From: Globodera rostochiensis
Lineage: Eukaryota > Nematoda > Chromadorea > Rhabditida > Heteroderidae
Direction of reading: 5' to 3'
Length of the DNA stretch: 64,000 nucleotides
Assembly: GCA_018350325.1 (NCBI GenBank)
Contig: JAEVLN010000015.1
Coordinates: 2,315,289 to 2,379,288, forward strand
Shown one piece after another: positions 10,901 to 21,861 of this stretch. How positions within the stretch are numbered: the first letter of the stretch is position 1; each line of letters begins with the position of its first letter. The position numbers and the translations under genes are program-made. Below the pieces are notes generated by a model. The model saw only the letters and a list, made by a program, of their open reading frames with translations. It was not told the DNA's origin and did no database searches.

Positions 10901-11085
10901 GTCCTTGTTGTCAACCACGATGTGGCTATTCTTCTACCACGATTGGTACTGCTCCATCGGACACAATCCCTGCGGACAGCAGAATTTGGTAAGGGCGGTG
11001 GTGCCTTTGTTTACGAGGGCTTAACGTCGTTCAGAAATGTCCTTGGCTGGCCAGCGACCCTACCTCACCGTCTTGTCCTAGCTGA
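4965..11085 (+). CDS. Orphan nematode Cys-loop ligand-gated ion channel subunit
   Basis: About 22 exons. Exon 1 (from 4965, end unresolved) gives a signal peptide, a Thr run and a 36-bp coding repeat. Then 5790-5911, 5960-6030, 8267-8333, 8384-8488, 8571-8598, 8640-8661, 8736-8764, 8864-8987, about 9035-9139, 9186-9219, 9267-9318, 9366-9404, about 9505-9638, 9681-9732, 9829-9926, 9996-10086, 10155-10442, 10582-10728, 10809-10988 and 11035-11085. The ligand-binding domain shows GTRPVTHPGKIISVSM, LSGSFELYWQDEFLQWDP and the Cys-loop CSSVDVKFFPFDIQRC. M1 is near 9186-9300, M2 9366-9560, M3 9620-9880, and M4 10840-10930 (LELLSLVFYVSLLSTTMWLF). Resemblance is to nicotinic-like subunits, but the pore entrance is unusual and I cannot name an orthologue. 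The intron 6031-8266 contains two antisense genes. The junction before exon 14 is unresolved. Confidence 0.85.
5232..5519 (+). repeat. 36-bp in-frame coding minisatellite, 8 units
   Basis: Eight tandem 36-bp units encode twelve-residue repeats of the form SECMPGAEARRA (variants: D for G, K for E, V for A) in the extracellular N-terminus of the Cys-loop receptor, upstream of the ligand-binding domain. Because the unit has no stop in any of six frames, it produces long spurious open frames on both strands. Each unit adds one cysteine, which is odd for a receptor ectodomain. Confidence 0.9.
6143..6907 (-). CDS. Nitrobindin-like (THAP4 C-terminal type) haem-binding protein
   Basis: Five exons (6907-6803, 6760-6702, 6651-6497, 6446-6322, 6277-6143) sum to 579 nt, 192 residues, all phases consistent. 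The protein aligns along its length with the nitrobindin/THAP4 beta-barrel: MLESLSWLVGRW at the start (family pattern PLSWMLGTW), GPYVEILDVQLSD, DEHNEVGFLTVKP, VAMALVSNTGVMTIEEGE, and QRSFRALDKDTLEERLDYAL near the end. Known members bind ferric haem and react with NO or peroxynitrite; whether the proximal His is kept was not established. It is a standalone barrel without a THAP zinc finger and without a signal peptide. It starts 64 nt after the stop of the EGF-ShK gene on the same strand, consistent with an operon. The whole gene is inside the receptor intron. Confidence 0.83.
6972..7937 (-). CDS. Small secreted EGF-ShK protein nested in a receptor intron
   Basis: Three exons (7937-7847, 7803-7693, 7111-6972) sum to 342 nt, a 113-residue protein. 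Residues 1-22 form a signal peptide (MSPHSLLRLLLILFTVPTKV). Next is one EGF-like module with six cysteines (LCESGSCGPSGKCVPF, then GARCQCAAGWMGAGC), then one C-terminal ShK module (CDRWLQEGRC, then DNCPLTCGVC). No membrane segment is present, so it is probably secreted. Intron 1 is 43 nt. Intron 2 (7692-7112) is 581 nt and is almost entirely a C-rich tandem repeat in the sense direction, ending in a C-run and AAAG. The gene lies antisense inside the 2.2 kb intron of the Cys-loop receptor; a nitrobindin-like gene starts 64 nt downstream on the same strand. Role unknown; an extracellular adhesion, protease-regulating or host-interaction role is inference. Confidence 0.8.
7112..7620. repeat. G-rich tandem repeat array (intronic)
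   Basis: Roughly 20 irregular units of about 20-30 bp have the core GTCAGAACGACGCC or GTCAAAACGCTGCC followed by 6-20 G. They fill intron 2 of the antisense EGF-ShK gene, where the transcript strand is C-rich and forms the pyrimidine tract at the acceptor. Long open frames here on the plus strand are artefacts of the repeat. Confidence 0.85.
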
Positions 11086-12439
11086 ACACGACGATCGATA
11101 GATTTCTGATGCTAATGATAAAGCGATCGGTGCATCGGACGCTTTTGAAAGGACTTCCATTTAAAGCTATTTAAACATTTATGCGATAAAAGTGATCGTA
11201 TCATCTCGCCCTTTCAAATCAGTTGACTCTGCCCCTTTGGCGCTGTTTTCGCGGTTACCCACCGCGGATTGGCCGGTCGGCTGACGCGGGGGAAATCATT
11301 AATCTCATCAGAAAGCTCGCCGATCGCCCCCCCCCCCGCACTTCGCCGCGCTTTACACCCCGACATATGGACGGACGGACGGACGGCAGTGATCACTTTC
11401 CCACATTTCCCTCCTCCCACACCCGCGCCAACTGTTCCTCCCTCCTCTTCTCCAATGCGCGGCGAAGAGAAGCGATGGAAACGGTGATCGGTTAAGAATG
11501 AATTGAGCAAAGTCGGACTGCCCGACAAACGCCCCCCCCCTTTCCCCTCTCTCTCTCTTCCCAGTCTCTCCTTACATCTTGCTCGCCCGAGGCAACAAAT
11601 GTTCTCCGGGGATGCTCCCGGGGCAAAGTCTCGGATCGGCCGTTAGAGTGAAACGCTGACAATGCGCGGGCGGGGAAATGGGAGTCAAGCGCCTCGGGGG
11701 AGCGGACGGCCCCGGGCGAAGGGAAGGGTCGATGGGAGGGCGCGGCTGTTGCCCCCCCGGCCAATGGCCTCGGGCGGAATAAATGGTCGGATTCCGAATG
11801 GCTGGCAATTTCGCGTCTCGAGACCCATCCACCATCCATCCGTCCGCCCAGCGCCGAGTCGGGAATGAATCATCCGCCGAGGGGGGGGGGGTCCCGCATC
11901 GACAGATTGGCCCCATCCCCTCCATCCATTTCATCTTCCACCGTTTGTGGGCAGATCGCTTAGGACTTTCGCTGGCGGCGTTTTATCCGCCTCCGGGGGA
12001 ATTCGACCAAACAAAACGAATTCCTTTTGCATATTTTAACTGCGCACTTTCATTGCAAAGTCTCACTGATCCGCCCGCAGCTGTAACAAATGCGCCGCCA
12101 GCGTCTCTTTTGAATCATTTGTAAAATCATTCATCCCCTCAAGTGTCCTAGCCACCCGCCGCTTGCTTTATTTGAACCAAAATGTGTGGACGTCGATCGG
12201 CCATCCCACCCCCCCCCCCGGCCGCCGCATTTTCCCCCCCCCCCGGCCCGGCGATGATGTTGATGATGATTATTCAGCGCCCATCGCGCGACGACGGAAT
12301 TTGGAATTCATCGGTCGCCGCTTCTCTTTCAGTGTAAAACAAAAAATGCGGGGATAGGACGGCTTTTTGCGCGCTTTACGATTTCACACATTCGGATGAA
12401 ACGGACGGATGGGATGAAAGTCGGGTGAGAGGGGACAAA

Positions 12440-12486
<47 letters not shown>

Positions 12487-15400
12487 GGGGGGGGGGGAGG
12501 GGGGGGGGGGGAGGGGGAGGGGGGGGGGGGGGGAATGGGACACAAAACTCTTTCCCGCCCCCCCCCCCCTCTCCCCGCATCCTTCCGCCGCAGAGATTGC
12601 CGGGGTCGATAATGGCAACAGCAGAAAGGGCTGAACTTTCTGTTCGTCACCAAATTGTGCACTCAAATGCCTTGAATTGATGGACTGAATTTGAACATAT
12701 CGAAATCGATTCAGTCAAAGTATTGCCTGAGGGCAAACAATTTGAACATTTCCAAAGGCACTTTTGCCAATTTGGTGCGCATAATATTCTATAAACAGAA
12801 TCAGCTAGCACTTCCTCCGTGAAGGAAAGAGAGTTAATTTCCTTTGCTGAAAGGACCGATAACAGCGCAACGGAAGAGAGGGGTTTGGTCGGATGGGTTG
12901 ATGGGGGGGGGGAGGGGGGGGGGGGGGACGGTTGGGTGAGTTTGGGGGGGGGGGGGGTTGGTTGGTCGGTACCCCCCCCCCCCCCCCCCCCCCCCCCTCC
13001 CCACCCTTTCCCCCACAGTCCATAATTCTGTTGCTGTCGGTGATATGGTGGGCATGGAAGGACGCGCACTTGCGCATTGGTTGCAGGGGCGGGGGCGAAT
13101 TGATAAGGGAAAGGGGCGAACCCTCACAGCCCATCACCGCTGTTTCATCCCTCCCCTTCATATTCTCATTGCATTCCGTCCGATGATTGGGAGGGGGAGG
13201 GAATGTTTGGATGACAATCACCTTCCCCCCCCCCCAACTCCCCCCCCCAACCCCCCCCCCCCCCCCCCAAACCCCCCCCCCCCAACCCCCCCCCCCCGAA
13301 CCCCTCGCCCTCCCCCCGTCCGCCTCCAGAGTTTGCATATTCACACCGCTTAATCCCCGCGCGGATTCTCTGATGGGTGGGGAGAGTGAGTGTGACTGTG
13401 TTTAGTCCGCCCTCCCCCAACTCCTCCCACCCTCTGTCACCCCCCCCCTCATGAACTCCCCCGCCCTCCCCTCTCCCCCGCCCTCCAACTCTTAAAAACG
13501 GCCCTTTAAAAATTCATTCTCTTCGCGCTGTTTGGGACGCAGAGACTAGTCAAGTCCAAACTTTTTCCATAGGAGCACGGACAACAATGGAAACGGAAGA
13601 ATTCTTTCTTTACGAGAAGCTCTCGGCCCCCCGCCAGTCACTCGCTCAGATAAGAGTCCCTGCGGGGCAAATTCCCTCCGTTTGGAAAACATTTGGTGCC
13701 CTGAGGGTCCAAGGGCGGTCTGCTGGCCTAAATTCCGCGCAACGCCGCCAGCGGGCAAAAGAGAATTGGGAGGCCAAGCGAAAGCCTTTGGCCCTTCCGA
13801 GGGCACAGCTGCTGGAGATGTCGGCCGAAGGCCAAAATGCCGAAAATAATCCCGAGGAGTGAACAAAACCTTCGGTGGAATTTTAGCCCCTGGCATTTGC
13901 CCTTCCCCCCACATTTTGTCCCCGCGCACAGCCAGAAATGTTCCATTCATTGGTTAACTCCCCTCCGCCAACTCTATTTGGCCGTGCCGACCCTTATCCA
14001 TCTTCCGAGGCCAACCAATAAGTTTTTCGCCAAGTCCCTCGGGGGATGCGCACAACGCCCCCGGATGCACTCCACTGATGGACGGGGGGGGGGGTCTCGC
14101 CTCCGGCACCCCCCCCCCCCGCCCCACCTCTCCCAGTTTCGGCCCAATTCCACCGCACCCTAAGTCCCTTCGGCCCATGCGCAACGGGGGAAGAAAAAGA
14201 GCCCCATAGAGTCCGTCCATCTTTTTGGCCATCCGTCCTCGTTTTGGCCGTTTTCCCAAGAAAGGGAGGGAAAAAGCGGGGGGGGGGGGGGGGAATTTGT
14301 CCGTCCGACGGCCTCCGATGGCGCTTCTCGAGGGGAGGGGGCGAAGGCGCCATTTCCCCTCCCCAATCCTCGCAGCCCCTCCCCAAAATATTGGTCCTCT
14401 CCCTCCGTCTTCCTGAGCTAACGCCGAAAAATGGTGGTTGCCGGTGGTGTGGAGTTGGGGGGGGGGGGGAGGCGCCACCGCGGGAGAGAGTGCCGGTGCC
14501 AAATGGCGAAGGAGGCGAAGTTTGGATTGTTCCCCGCCGGGTTTGCCAAAGTGCCGCTCGGGGCCCCCCCCCCCCCCCAGCGACGACCTCATCTTCTACA
14601 CCAACCCCCCCCCCCCCTCCCCCCCCCCCTCAACAGTCAGGGAGGGCCCTATTTCAATTCACATTAGCAGCAATGGATGCCATTTCTGCTGCCAAATTTT
14701 GCTTTCGCGCAACGGTTTCGACTTCCTCCACGCGTTGTTGGCACCCGTGGCGGCTTCCAAATCGATGCCTCAGGGCTATTCGCCATAGGGCGTACATTTC
14801 GGCAATGCTTTTCCCCTCCAGCGCCTCCCTCACTTCTTGCGCAATCCTTTAGTCCATCGTCCCCAAATTTTTGTCTCTGCCATTGATTTGCACGGAATGT
14901 GCCTCTCGCTTGGCACACTTCGCATTTTGGCCAAAAGAAAGGGGGCCGAATAGTACATAAAATGAATTCCCGGAGGGATTGGCAAAGGGAAGCGATGGCG
15001 GGGGGGGGGGGGGGAAGGGTTGCGTGCGCAATTGGGACGGAATTGAATAAATGGGGCGGGGGAGGGGAGGTGGAGGACAAACTCGTCCATCCCTTTAGGG
15101 GAAGAATATGTCAGCCCCCATCATCCCCCCACGACCATTACGGTAATCTCTTCCACCGCTCCATAAACTCTTAAACCCCCCCCCCCCCCTCCGTTCCCCC
15201 CGTAATTCGTCCCTTTGGGGGGGGGGGGGGGTAACCTTTCAAAAGAATTAATAATCACTGATCTGTTAATAAATAATGAAATCTTTTGCTTTCTTATGTG
15301 TGTTATTTGGCAGTTTCTGCGCCTTTTTCTGTTTGGGATTGCTGAATCGTGTGCATTTGCACCGCCCTCTCCCCCACAATCCGTCCCCCCCCCCTCCCTC

Positions 15401-16073
15401 TCCCCGTCATTCACTCGGACGCTTTGTTTATTTAATTTTTATTTATCATTTTATGCGCGAACGATATAGGAGATGAGCCGAGTTTGGGTGTGGAAGGGCG
15501 GGATGGTCTCATAAACTTTCGTTTGTTTCGGTGGAGGGGCATTTTCTGCATTTGGAGATGGGGGAGGGGGAGGGGCAGTCCAGCAGAGGAGCAAAAGGTG
15601 AGTTTACAGACTTTCTGCGAAGTTCCTTATTTCCTTGTCCATCTTCTGACGATTGATCGTTCATTTCCTCCGGGATGTGTTGGGGGGGGGGGGCCCCCCC
15701 CCCCCCCCCCCCCGCCGACGGTGGGCGGTCTTTCGCTCGTCTCATTGTTTTACCCTTTCCACAAAGACTGTAACCCTTCCCCTCTGCCCATCATTCGCAT
15801 TTTTCTCGCCGATTTGCGCCCCCGCACTGCTGAATCAACGCATCCCTCCCCCCCTAATAGGCCCACGATCTTGCGGGGGGGGGGGGGGGGGAAATCCAGC
15901 AATTCACTTGGTGGCGACTGATTCTCGCCTGAGACGGGAGGAGAGTCCCAGGAAAGGGAAAAGGGCCAATTTGAAAGCCCCCCCCCCACACATTCCGTCC
16001 CTCCCTCCCTCCGCGTTGTCATCAATCTGAATCCACCCCCTCCTCTACCCCCCCCCCCCTCATTTCCATTGCG

Positions 16074-16121
<48 letters not shown>

Positions 16122-16600
16122 CCTCCCCTCCAATCCCAACCAAACAAAACGTTTTCACGTCCCGGGACGATGATGATGAACGGGAAAATTGGGGGGGGGG
16201 GGGGGGGACCGCGCATTCCTCCGCTCCGCCACTTCTTGCCTTTGAACCCCAGCCATCCGCATTCATTCTCACGTGTGTTCAGCCTCAACGCCATTTTCCA
16301 TCCTCGAAATGGAAACTATCCATTCTCGACGAGGGGAATGGGGGGAGGGGGGCGTTTGGGAAGAATGGGACGATGGGGGGGGGAGGGGGGGGGGTGGGTG
16401 CGCGAGTCGACGGATCCATTCAATAACGTTTCAGTTTCCTTTTTTTAATTAGCTTTTAATTCGATACCAGGATTAAAATTCCGGGTTTTATGTGGGGTTT
16501 GGGGGGGGGTCGCCTCTCTTAATTTCTAATGCTGCGAAAATAACGGCAGATTCGCCATCGCATAATTCTTTCAAAATTCGGCAGCTTCGGCACACTTTCG
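11086..16600. other. Gene-poor, homopolymer-rich spacer (5.5 kb)
   Basis: I see no gene I can support. Mostly G-rich, C-rich and mixed low-complexity DNA, with dozens of G or C runs of 8-50 nt. Proline/glycine-rich open frames on both strands (for example 12329-12666, 12805-13353, 13954-14592, 15653-16294) come from those runs. One 91-codon frame at 13587-13862 (METEEFFLYEKLS start) is less repetitive, but an overlapping minus-strand frame (13546-13950) is equally open and neither resembles a family I know. The end should contain the promoter of the CENP-B-like gene. Confidence 0.6.
12440..12533. repeat. Very long poly-G tract
   Basis: About 94 bp is nearly pure G with only a few A interruptions. 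It is the longest homopolymer-like tract in the window; other large ones are the C-runs at 12971-12997 and 16074-16118. Such tracts can form quadruplexes and are prone to assembly errors, so the exact length is unreliable. Confidence 0.9.
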
Positions 16601-18682
16601 ATGGCGGCCTCTTTTGCGGAGTAAGTGCATAACAGGGGTATTGAAACGAATACTTGTAGTAATTAATAATAAGAAATTTACATATTTATGTTTTTTCTTC
16701 TTTCTTTTATAAATTTTGTAATTGAATCCGTCATTTTGAAATCCCTAAACCGGATCCTAGATGAAGTGCTTGGACCTGATTTCCTGAACAAAAATCCAGG
16801 TCATGGATGCCTGGATTCAGGCGTGGACCTGGATTTTCTCAAAAAAAATTTAATTGACCCTTAAAATCATAATGTCTATGCGGCTTTTACCAAAATTTTT
16901 AATTAATAAGAACGAAGAGGTCCGGGAAACATTTTTTGATTCTGCTTAAATATTAGGTTTCCAAGGGAGGGGGGAGTAAATTTGTCTATTAGCCAGTTTC
17001 CATTGTTACCCCTCCCCTTCCTTTCCCTCAGGTACATGGCCCGAATGTCGGCCTCAATGATCCACGCGGCGTTGGCCAATGCGGCCGAAAAGGCAGCAGC
17101 GGCACACCAGCAGCAGCAGCAAAGTCGCGCCAATGGCACACAGTCGCTGCCGTTTTTCCCGCTCCCTTTGCTCACTTTGCCTTCTTCCACCCCACAAACA
17201 CTTCAAAACGGCACCGTCAACGACACAAATAGAACCGACAGCAGCAAAACTTTGACAGAACATTCGGCAAGTACAGCCGCCGCAACTTCGGCAAAAGTAA
17301 AAGCAACCAGAAGCAACGACAGCGGAATGTTCACTGCTGCAAATGCGTCGAATGAACGAACTAACGGGACCGAACAACAACAGCAAAAACCACAAAATGA
17401 TGGGCTAAAGAAACGCAAGAGGCCGTGTCCCCCAACGCCGGCGGCGGAAGAACCCCAAAAGCAGCAGCTAATTGTGCCAGCCGAGCGTCAGCCGTCCGAT
17501 TCGCCTCTCTCCAGCAGAATCAGCTCGCCCGATTCCGTACATCGCACCGCCAATGGCAGAGGGGCAAGGAAACTGAAGCTTTACGTTGCGGAAGGTGAGA
17601 GGGCGAGGGCAATCTGGTGTCTGATCAGATCGGACTGATTTGAAATGAGTTCAGAGAAAGTCGATATAATTGACTACGCAAAGTGTATCGGCAACAGAGC
17701 AGCTGGACGCGAGTTCAACGTGGCCGAGTCGTCCATTAGGTGGACATTCGATTAGATTATTCGGGAATAAATTTTGTTTCAGGGAGTGGCGTAAGAATGA
17801 GGAAAAAATCCGACGCCAGGCCGAAACAACGTTGGGCTGTACTCAGCACTTTGAGCTGGCACAACCGACCATTTTGGCGTGGATTGACGACGAGTTGGTG
17901 AAGATGGTCGACGAGAAGTGCGAGGAGTGCGCAGATTGGTACGGAATTGCGACAAAAGCGCAGAAACTGTGGGCGGATCGGGTGGAGAACAGCGAGCAGT
18001 TGGACGGGTCGGAGATGAAAGTCACGATGGTGCGTTTTTTTGTTTGTTTGTCCCCAGGGGCCGGTCTAAATCTAAAGCACTTATCAGTGTGTTCGATCAT
18101 TGCTTCTTTTAGGGATGGGTGAGCCGTTTTATGCGTCGAAATGAACATCGAGTGCCAAAAATTGCGCCACCGATTATTGCCACGGGCAACGTGCCGAGCA
18201 GCGGCTCTTCCTGCTCCGCCTCTGGCAATGCCAACAACGCCCGAGGGGCGGGGGTAGGGTCGTCGTCCGGTGTGAGCATGGTCAAAAGGTTGATCGGAGC
18301 ATTCAATTTGGGTGTGTAATTAACAGATTATTACAGTAATCCACTTCCGGCGAGCACTTCGCACCCCAAACAGCAGGAGACGCGGTCGAAGGCGCGGCCG
18401 AAAACGACGGAAGAACGTTCGCGGCAGAAGAGAGCGAAGACATCAAACGGAGCGGTCAAAGCGAATGTCGTCGACACTCTAGGCGACCAGGCTTCATCCC
18501 CCGAGGCCTTCGTGCCGTCCTCTTCCCGGAGGCGAAAGTGCCCGAGGCCAATGCGAGTGAGCAACGTTTTCGTCCAGTCTGAAACAATTGCTCCCGTTCC
18601 TTTGCAGGTGGACGCCGCTTGTGCCACCCTCCTCACCACCAGCAGCCCAACGGATGTTGGCCACATCGGAGGAGTGGCTTGA
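16601..18682 (+). CDS. CENP-B/pogo-type helix-turn-helix DNA-binding protein
   Basis: Seven exons (16601-16620, 17032-17594, 17655-17739, 17783-18029, 18113-18288, 18337-18556, 18608-18682) sum to 1386 nt, 461 residues. Residues about 7-195 are low complexity (Ala, Gln, Ser/Thr, Asn). Then come a Brinker/Psq-type helix-turn-helix (DIIDYAKCIGNRAAGREFNV, then REWRKNEEKIRRQAE) and a CENP-B-type second helix-turn-helix (GIATKAQKLW, then GWVSRFMRRNEHR). The C-terminus is basic and Ser-rich (SRQKRAKTSNG, SSSRRRKCPRP). No DDE transposase domain follows and no terminal repeats are seen, so this looks like a domesticated or host transcription factor rather than an active Tc5/pogo element. Probably nuclear. 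Family call firm; orthologue not identified. Confidence 0.8.
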
Positions 18683-19412
18683 GAGAGAGGGTTCATGCCC
18701 AACACGGTCACTCACTTCCCGTCGTGCCACAAGTGCCTTACTACCCCAAACCCCCAGGGCCTACATTTCAGCTTGAACGACCTCCGTCTTTGTTTCTTAA
18801 TGTACGCAATCAATCCGATAATTTACGCCCCCTCCCTTCCCCCGATTCTTTCACACGATTCTTTTTTGAAAATGATTCTGTTTAAGGCAAAGTGTGCAAT
18901 CCGATGTTTTGTTCCTACTTACCGCTCTGTTAAACCCCAGCACCAAACAAACAATGTTTCCATGTTAAAAAATGCTCAATTTTACATATAATATGGCTTT
19001 GTGCATTTCTCTCCTTAAATAAAGCTGTTATTCAGTCAGTCCAGTGATTTCAGTTCATTTTATCGATGGGATTGGATTCCGCCGGGGGACGGAGAGCCAA
19101 AGGAACCTTTTATGGGTTCTAAATGGAAACAACCGAGCTGTTTTAAAATGTTGTCCTGCAAGTTACAAGTTTTTGCCATTTTTCAGTAAAAAAAAGTAAT
19201 TAAAAGAAAATGGCGTGCCCCTTTTTAATTTCTCAAAGGAATTTCAAAACGGTAGACTTGTTTATGAATGCATTTGAGCTATGGATAGTTTATGCAAATG
19301 CCTCTCTACATTTCACAGATACTAACAACACAAAAGACCGAGTACTTAAATTAGGGAAAAGGGCGGGGGAGGGACAAGCTTTAACTCGGAGCAAAGGAAT
19401 TTATTCTTCCGA
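18683..19412. other. Spacer between convergent genes
   Basis: 3' flank of the CENP-B-like gene (+) and of otubain (-). It contains an AATAAA at about 19018 that could be the polyadenylation signal of the plus-strand gene. No gene recognised. Confidence 0.6.
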
Positions 19413-21089
19413 CTATTGGCGGTCGCTCGTCTCTCGCCGGTAGAGAATGTCGTAGTGGCCAGGACGGTAGAGGAAGAACAGCTTGGGCTGCTGGTCGCCT
19501 TCAACAAGGAAATCGTGGTGCCAACCCCCGCTGGGCGCCTGACTTCTGTCCATGTACTCAATGCGAATTGAAACGCCTGAAGGGTTAGCGGAGAATGACA
19601 TTAGACACAAAGTCAATTGGCCGTACCAATTGAGTTTACCAATGCTATAATGGCAACGTGATCGCACTCGCGCCACATCGGTTCAATCTGTTATTAATTT
19701 GTTGTAGAACAAGAAACAAAATAGGACCAGGAGGGCAAAACAAAGTTGATTTTTAGATGTATTTTCCGTTATTTTGTATTTGTTTTAAAAATACCGATTT
19801 TTCAAGCTTTTTAGGAATGGGAGGGGTCCGGTCTTCGGGAAATTTTTTTGAATAAGAAACTGGAAAGACAGTCAATGCCAAAAGGTAGCCCAGGGAAACA
19901 AATTTGCAAATATAAATCGGAGGCTGCAACTACCAACATTACCTCATCCCGGCAGAATTGGTCCAGTGATTTGACACCCTCAACGAAGCCAGAGTAAAGT
20001 GCTTCATTCTCGCGCAGATACCCCGAACAGATCAGACGACAGAAGGCAACATAATAATTGGCAATGCCGTCTTGGTTGAGGTCATCTAACAACATTTGTG
20101 GCAACATCGTGCCATTCAGCATTGAATCCACCAATTGGTCCATCTGAGTGCAGAATGTTTGCATTAAAATGAAGAAAAATAGTCTCTTTTTCGAAAATGG
20201 GTAAAAATAAGCCAAACTTACGGAATCGCAAAAATCGCCTGTTGTCAAATCCGGGAAAGAGCCCAAGGCCAAGAGCCGTTTACGCCACCCTTTGACAAGT
20301 TCGCCAAACCTAAACGACGTCAAGTCGAAATTGTTGAATGAGGGGGGGGGGGGGTGTAAATGACTTGGTTTTTCGCAAATACACCAAAATGTTCTTTTTC
20401 ATTTATAATAAACCATTAAAGTTGAACCTCTTCAGCTCATTGGCGTCCTCAAAACAGCGTCCGAGTTGGGCAGTGAGCACGGCGCGGTAGAAACAATTGC
20501 CATCGCCTCGAATTCGTCGAATGTGCGAATAAACAGTGCCGAGCTCCTAAAAAGCGTAAAAAAGAGTCATTTTGGTTGGATTTATTTATTACCGTCGCCT
20601 TTTTGAAATATTGAGGGCTCGTCTTCTCGTCAAATTCGCTAATCAAATGAGCAATCTAAAAATTATAACAACAAAAACAGCGATTTGCAAACAAACTTCT
20701 TGCTTGGACGAGACCAACGGCTGTGTCTTCCGAACCTGAACAGAAACTATAGTAAGTTACAGAAGTTTAGTAAAAATTCGTCCCTTAGCCTGTAACCCAA
20801 ACATATACACACTTTAAAAAATCCTCTGTGTGGGAGTGTCGCTTATTAAGTTATATGTTTCCCGGAGTGCAAATAGGCTCCACTATGGTGAAATTTAGCC
20901 AATTTGTTTTAGTACAATCGATTAAACAATTACCTCGTCTTCAATTTCCTGTTGGTATTGCTGCGATCGCTCATACATTTTGCGCTCGTCTTCCGCAACC
21001 TGTTGCGCCAAAGTTAAGCTCAGTTTCTCTACTTTCTGTTGACAATGAGTCTGATCATTGCTGGTAGAAGAAACGGTCGGTGGATCCAT
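19413..21089 (-). CDS. otub-1: Otubain, OTU-family deubiquitinase
   Basis: OTUB1-type cysteine protease that cleaves or binds K48-linked ubiquitin chains and can inhibit E2 enzymes. ATG at 21089 directly follows a TTAG acceptor, suggesting trans-splicing. Exons in order: 21089-20934; short exons encoding KTQPLVSSKQE and ISEFDEKTSPQYFKKA; the catalytic exon (about 20547-20430) with RGDGNCFYRAVLTAQLG (catalytic Asp/Cys); then FGELVKGWRKRLLALGS, MDQLVDSMLNGTM to FCRDE, IEPMWRECDHVAIIALVNS, and the last exon ending at 19413 with IRIEYMDRS and FLYRPGHYDILYRR (catalytic His). Splice phases between the exons checked agree. Sequence runs collinear with OTUB1, including the N-terminal ubiquitin-binding helix region. 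It ends in a short basic tail. Confidence 0.92.
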
Positions 21090-21861
21090 CGCTAACAATG
21101 AGAATTGGATCAAGTCAATGCCCAAGGGTTATTCTTTAGGGCTCAGAATCAATACGGAATACGCTTAAAATTTATAAACTGTCAAATGTAGATCAGGGCC
21201 GTAGACAGAAAAAATTTTCGGGGGGTGGGGCAAACCAAAAAAAAAAAGTCGATTCTTAGGGGCGGATTTCCATTTACTATAATGCATTTTTTAAGCAATT
21301 TTTTTTTTGCGAATTTTGCTTCTTTTTGGGGCGCGCGTGGGTCGGCGGTGCCGATAGGCGCCGTATGGGTCACAAGCCCAGCAGAGTGGGGGTCGATCGC
21401 GTTTGGCCAACGCGTCTCAGTAAAAAAAGCCGACTAACAAATAAGTCACCAACAAAATTATAAAAGCAAAATTGTCAGACAAAATAAACGATGCGCCAAA
21501 AATATGCCATTTTACCACTATTTCAAAAATGAGTGAAAGTCACAGTGTCAGTATTAAAACCCGCGTTTCTTCCATAATAAATAACCCTTTTTCCACATGG
21601 GCCGGCGGTGCCGGAAATTGAAATTTCGACTGTTACGAAAATACTTTTACAATATACAAAACTGGTAGGCAAAAGGGCACAATTTGGCATATACATTTAA
21701 TGTAATAGATCTAATTATCCCACGACTCTCGACTTCACATCTTTCTCCCCGTTTCATGAACCACAATTCGAAAGGGATCTTTCCTCCCTCCATTATTTGG
21801 CAGCTCTATCTGATGACGTTCACCACCTTAAATGTTTCATATTTACGCAAACAATTGTATT
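21090..21861. other. Spacer with a probable truncated MITE
   Basis: From 21194 the sequence CAGGGCCGTAGACAG followed by a run of A, TTTTCGGGGGGTGGGG resembles the left ends of the intronic elements at 29463 and 39088. I could not find a matching right end, so a truncated or diverged copy is likely. A similar fragment (GTGTAGCCAGATAAAATTTT, then CGGGGGG) occurs at about 33315. No gene recognised in the rest. Confidence 0.5.

Noticed and set aside
12329..13353. Poly-Pro/poly-Gly frames
   Set aside because: Come from homopolymer G and C runs; lengths depend on run length and are not conserved protein.
13546..13950. Possible small gene (plus 13587-13862 or minus 13546-13950)
   Set aside because: Both strands are open, neither has recognisable motifs, splice partners or a convincing start; left as unsupported.
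21194..21440. A complete MITE starting at 21194
   Set aside because: The left terminus resembles the family but no inverted right end or target duplication was found, so only a fragment is claimed.
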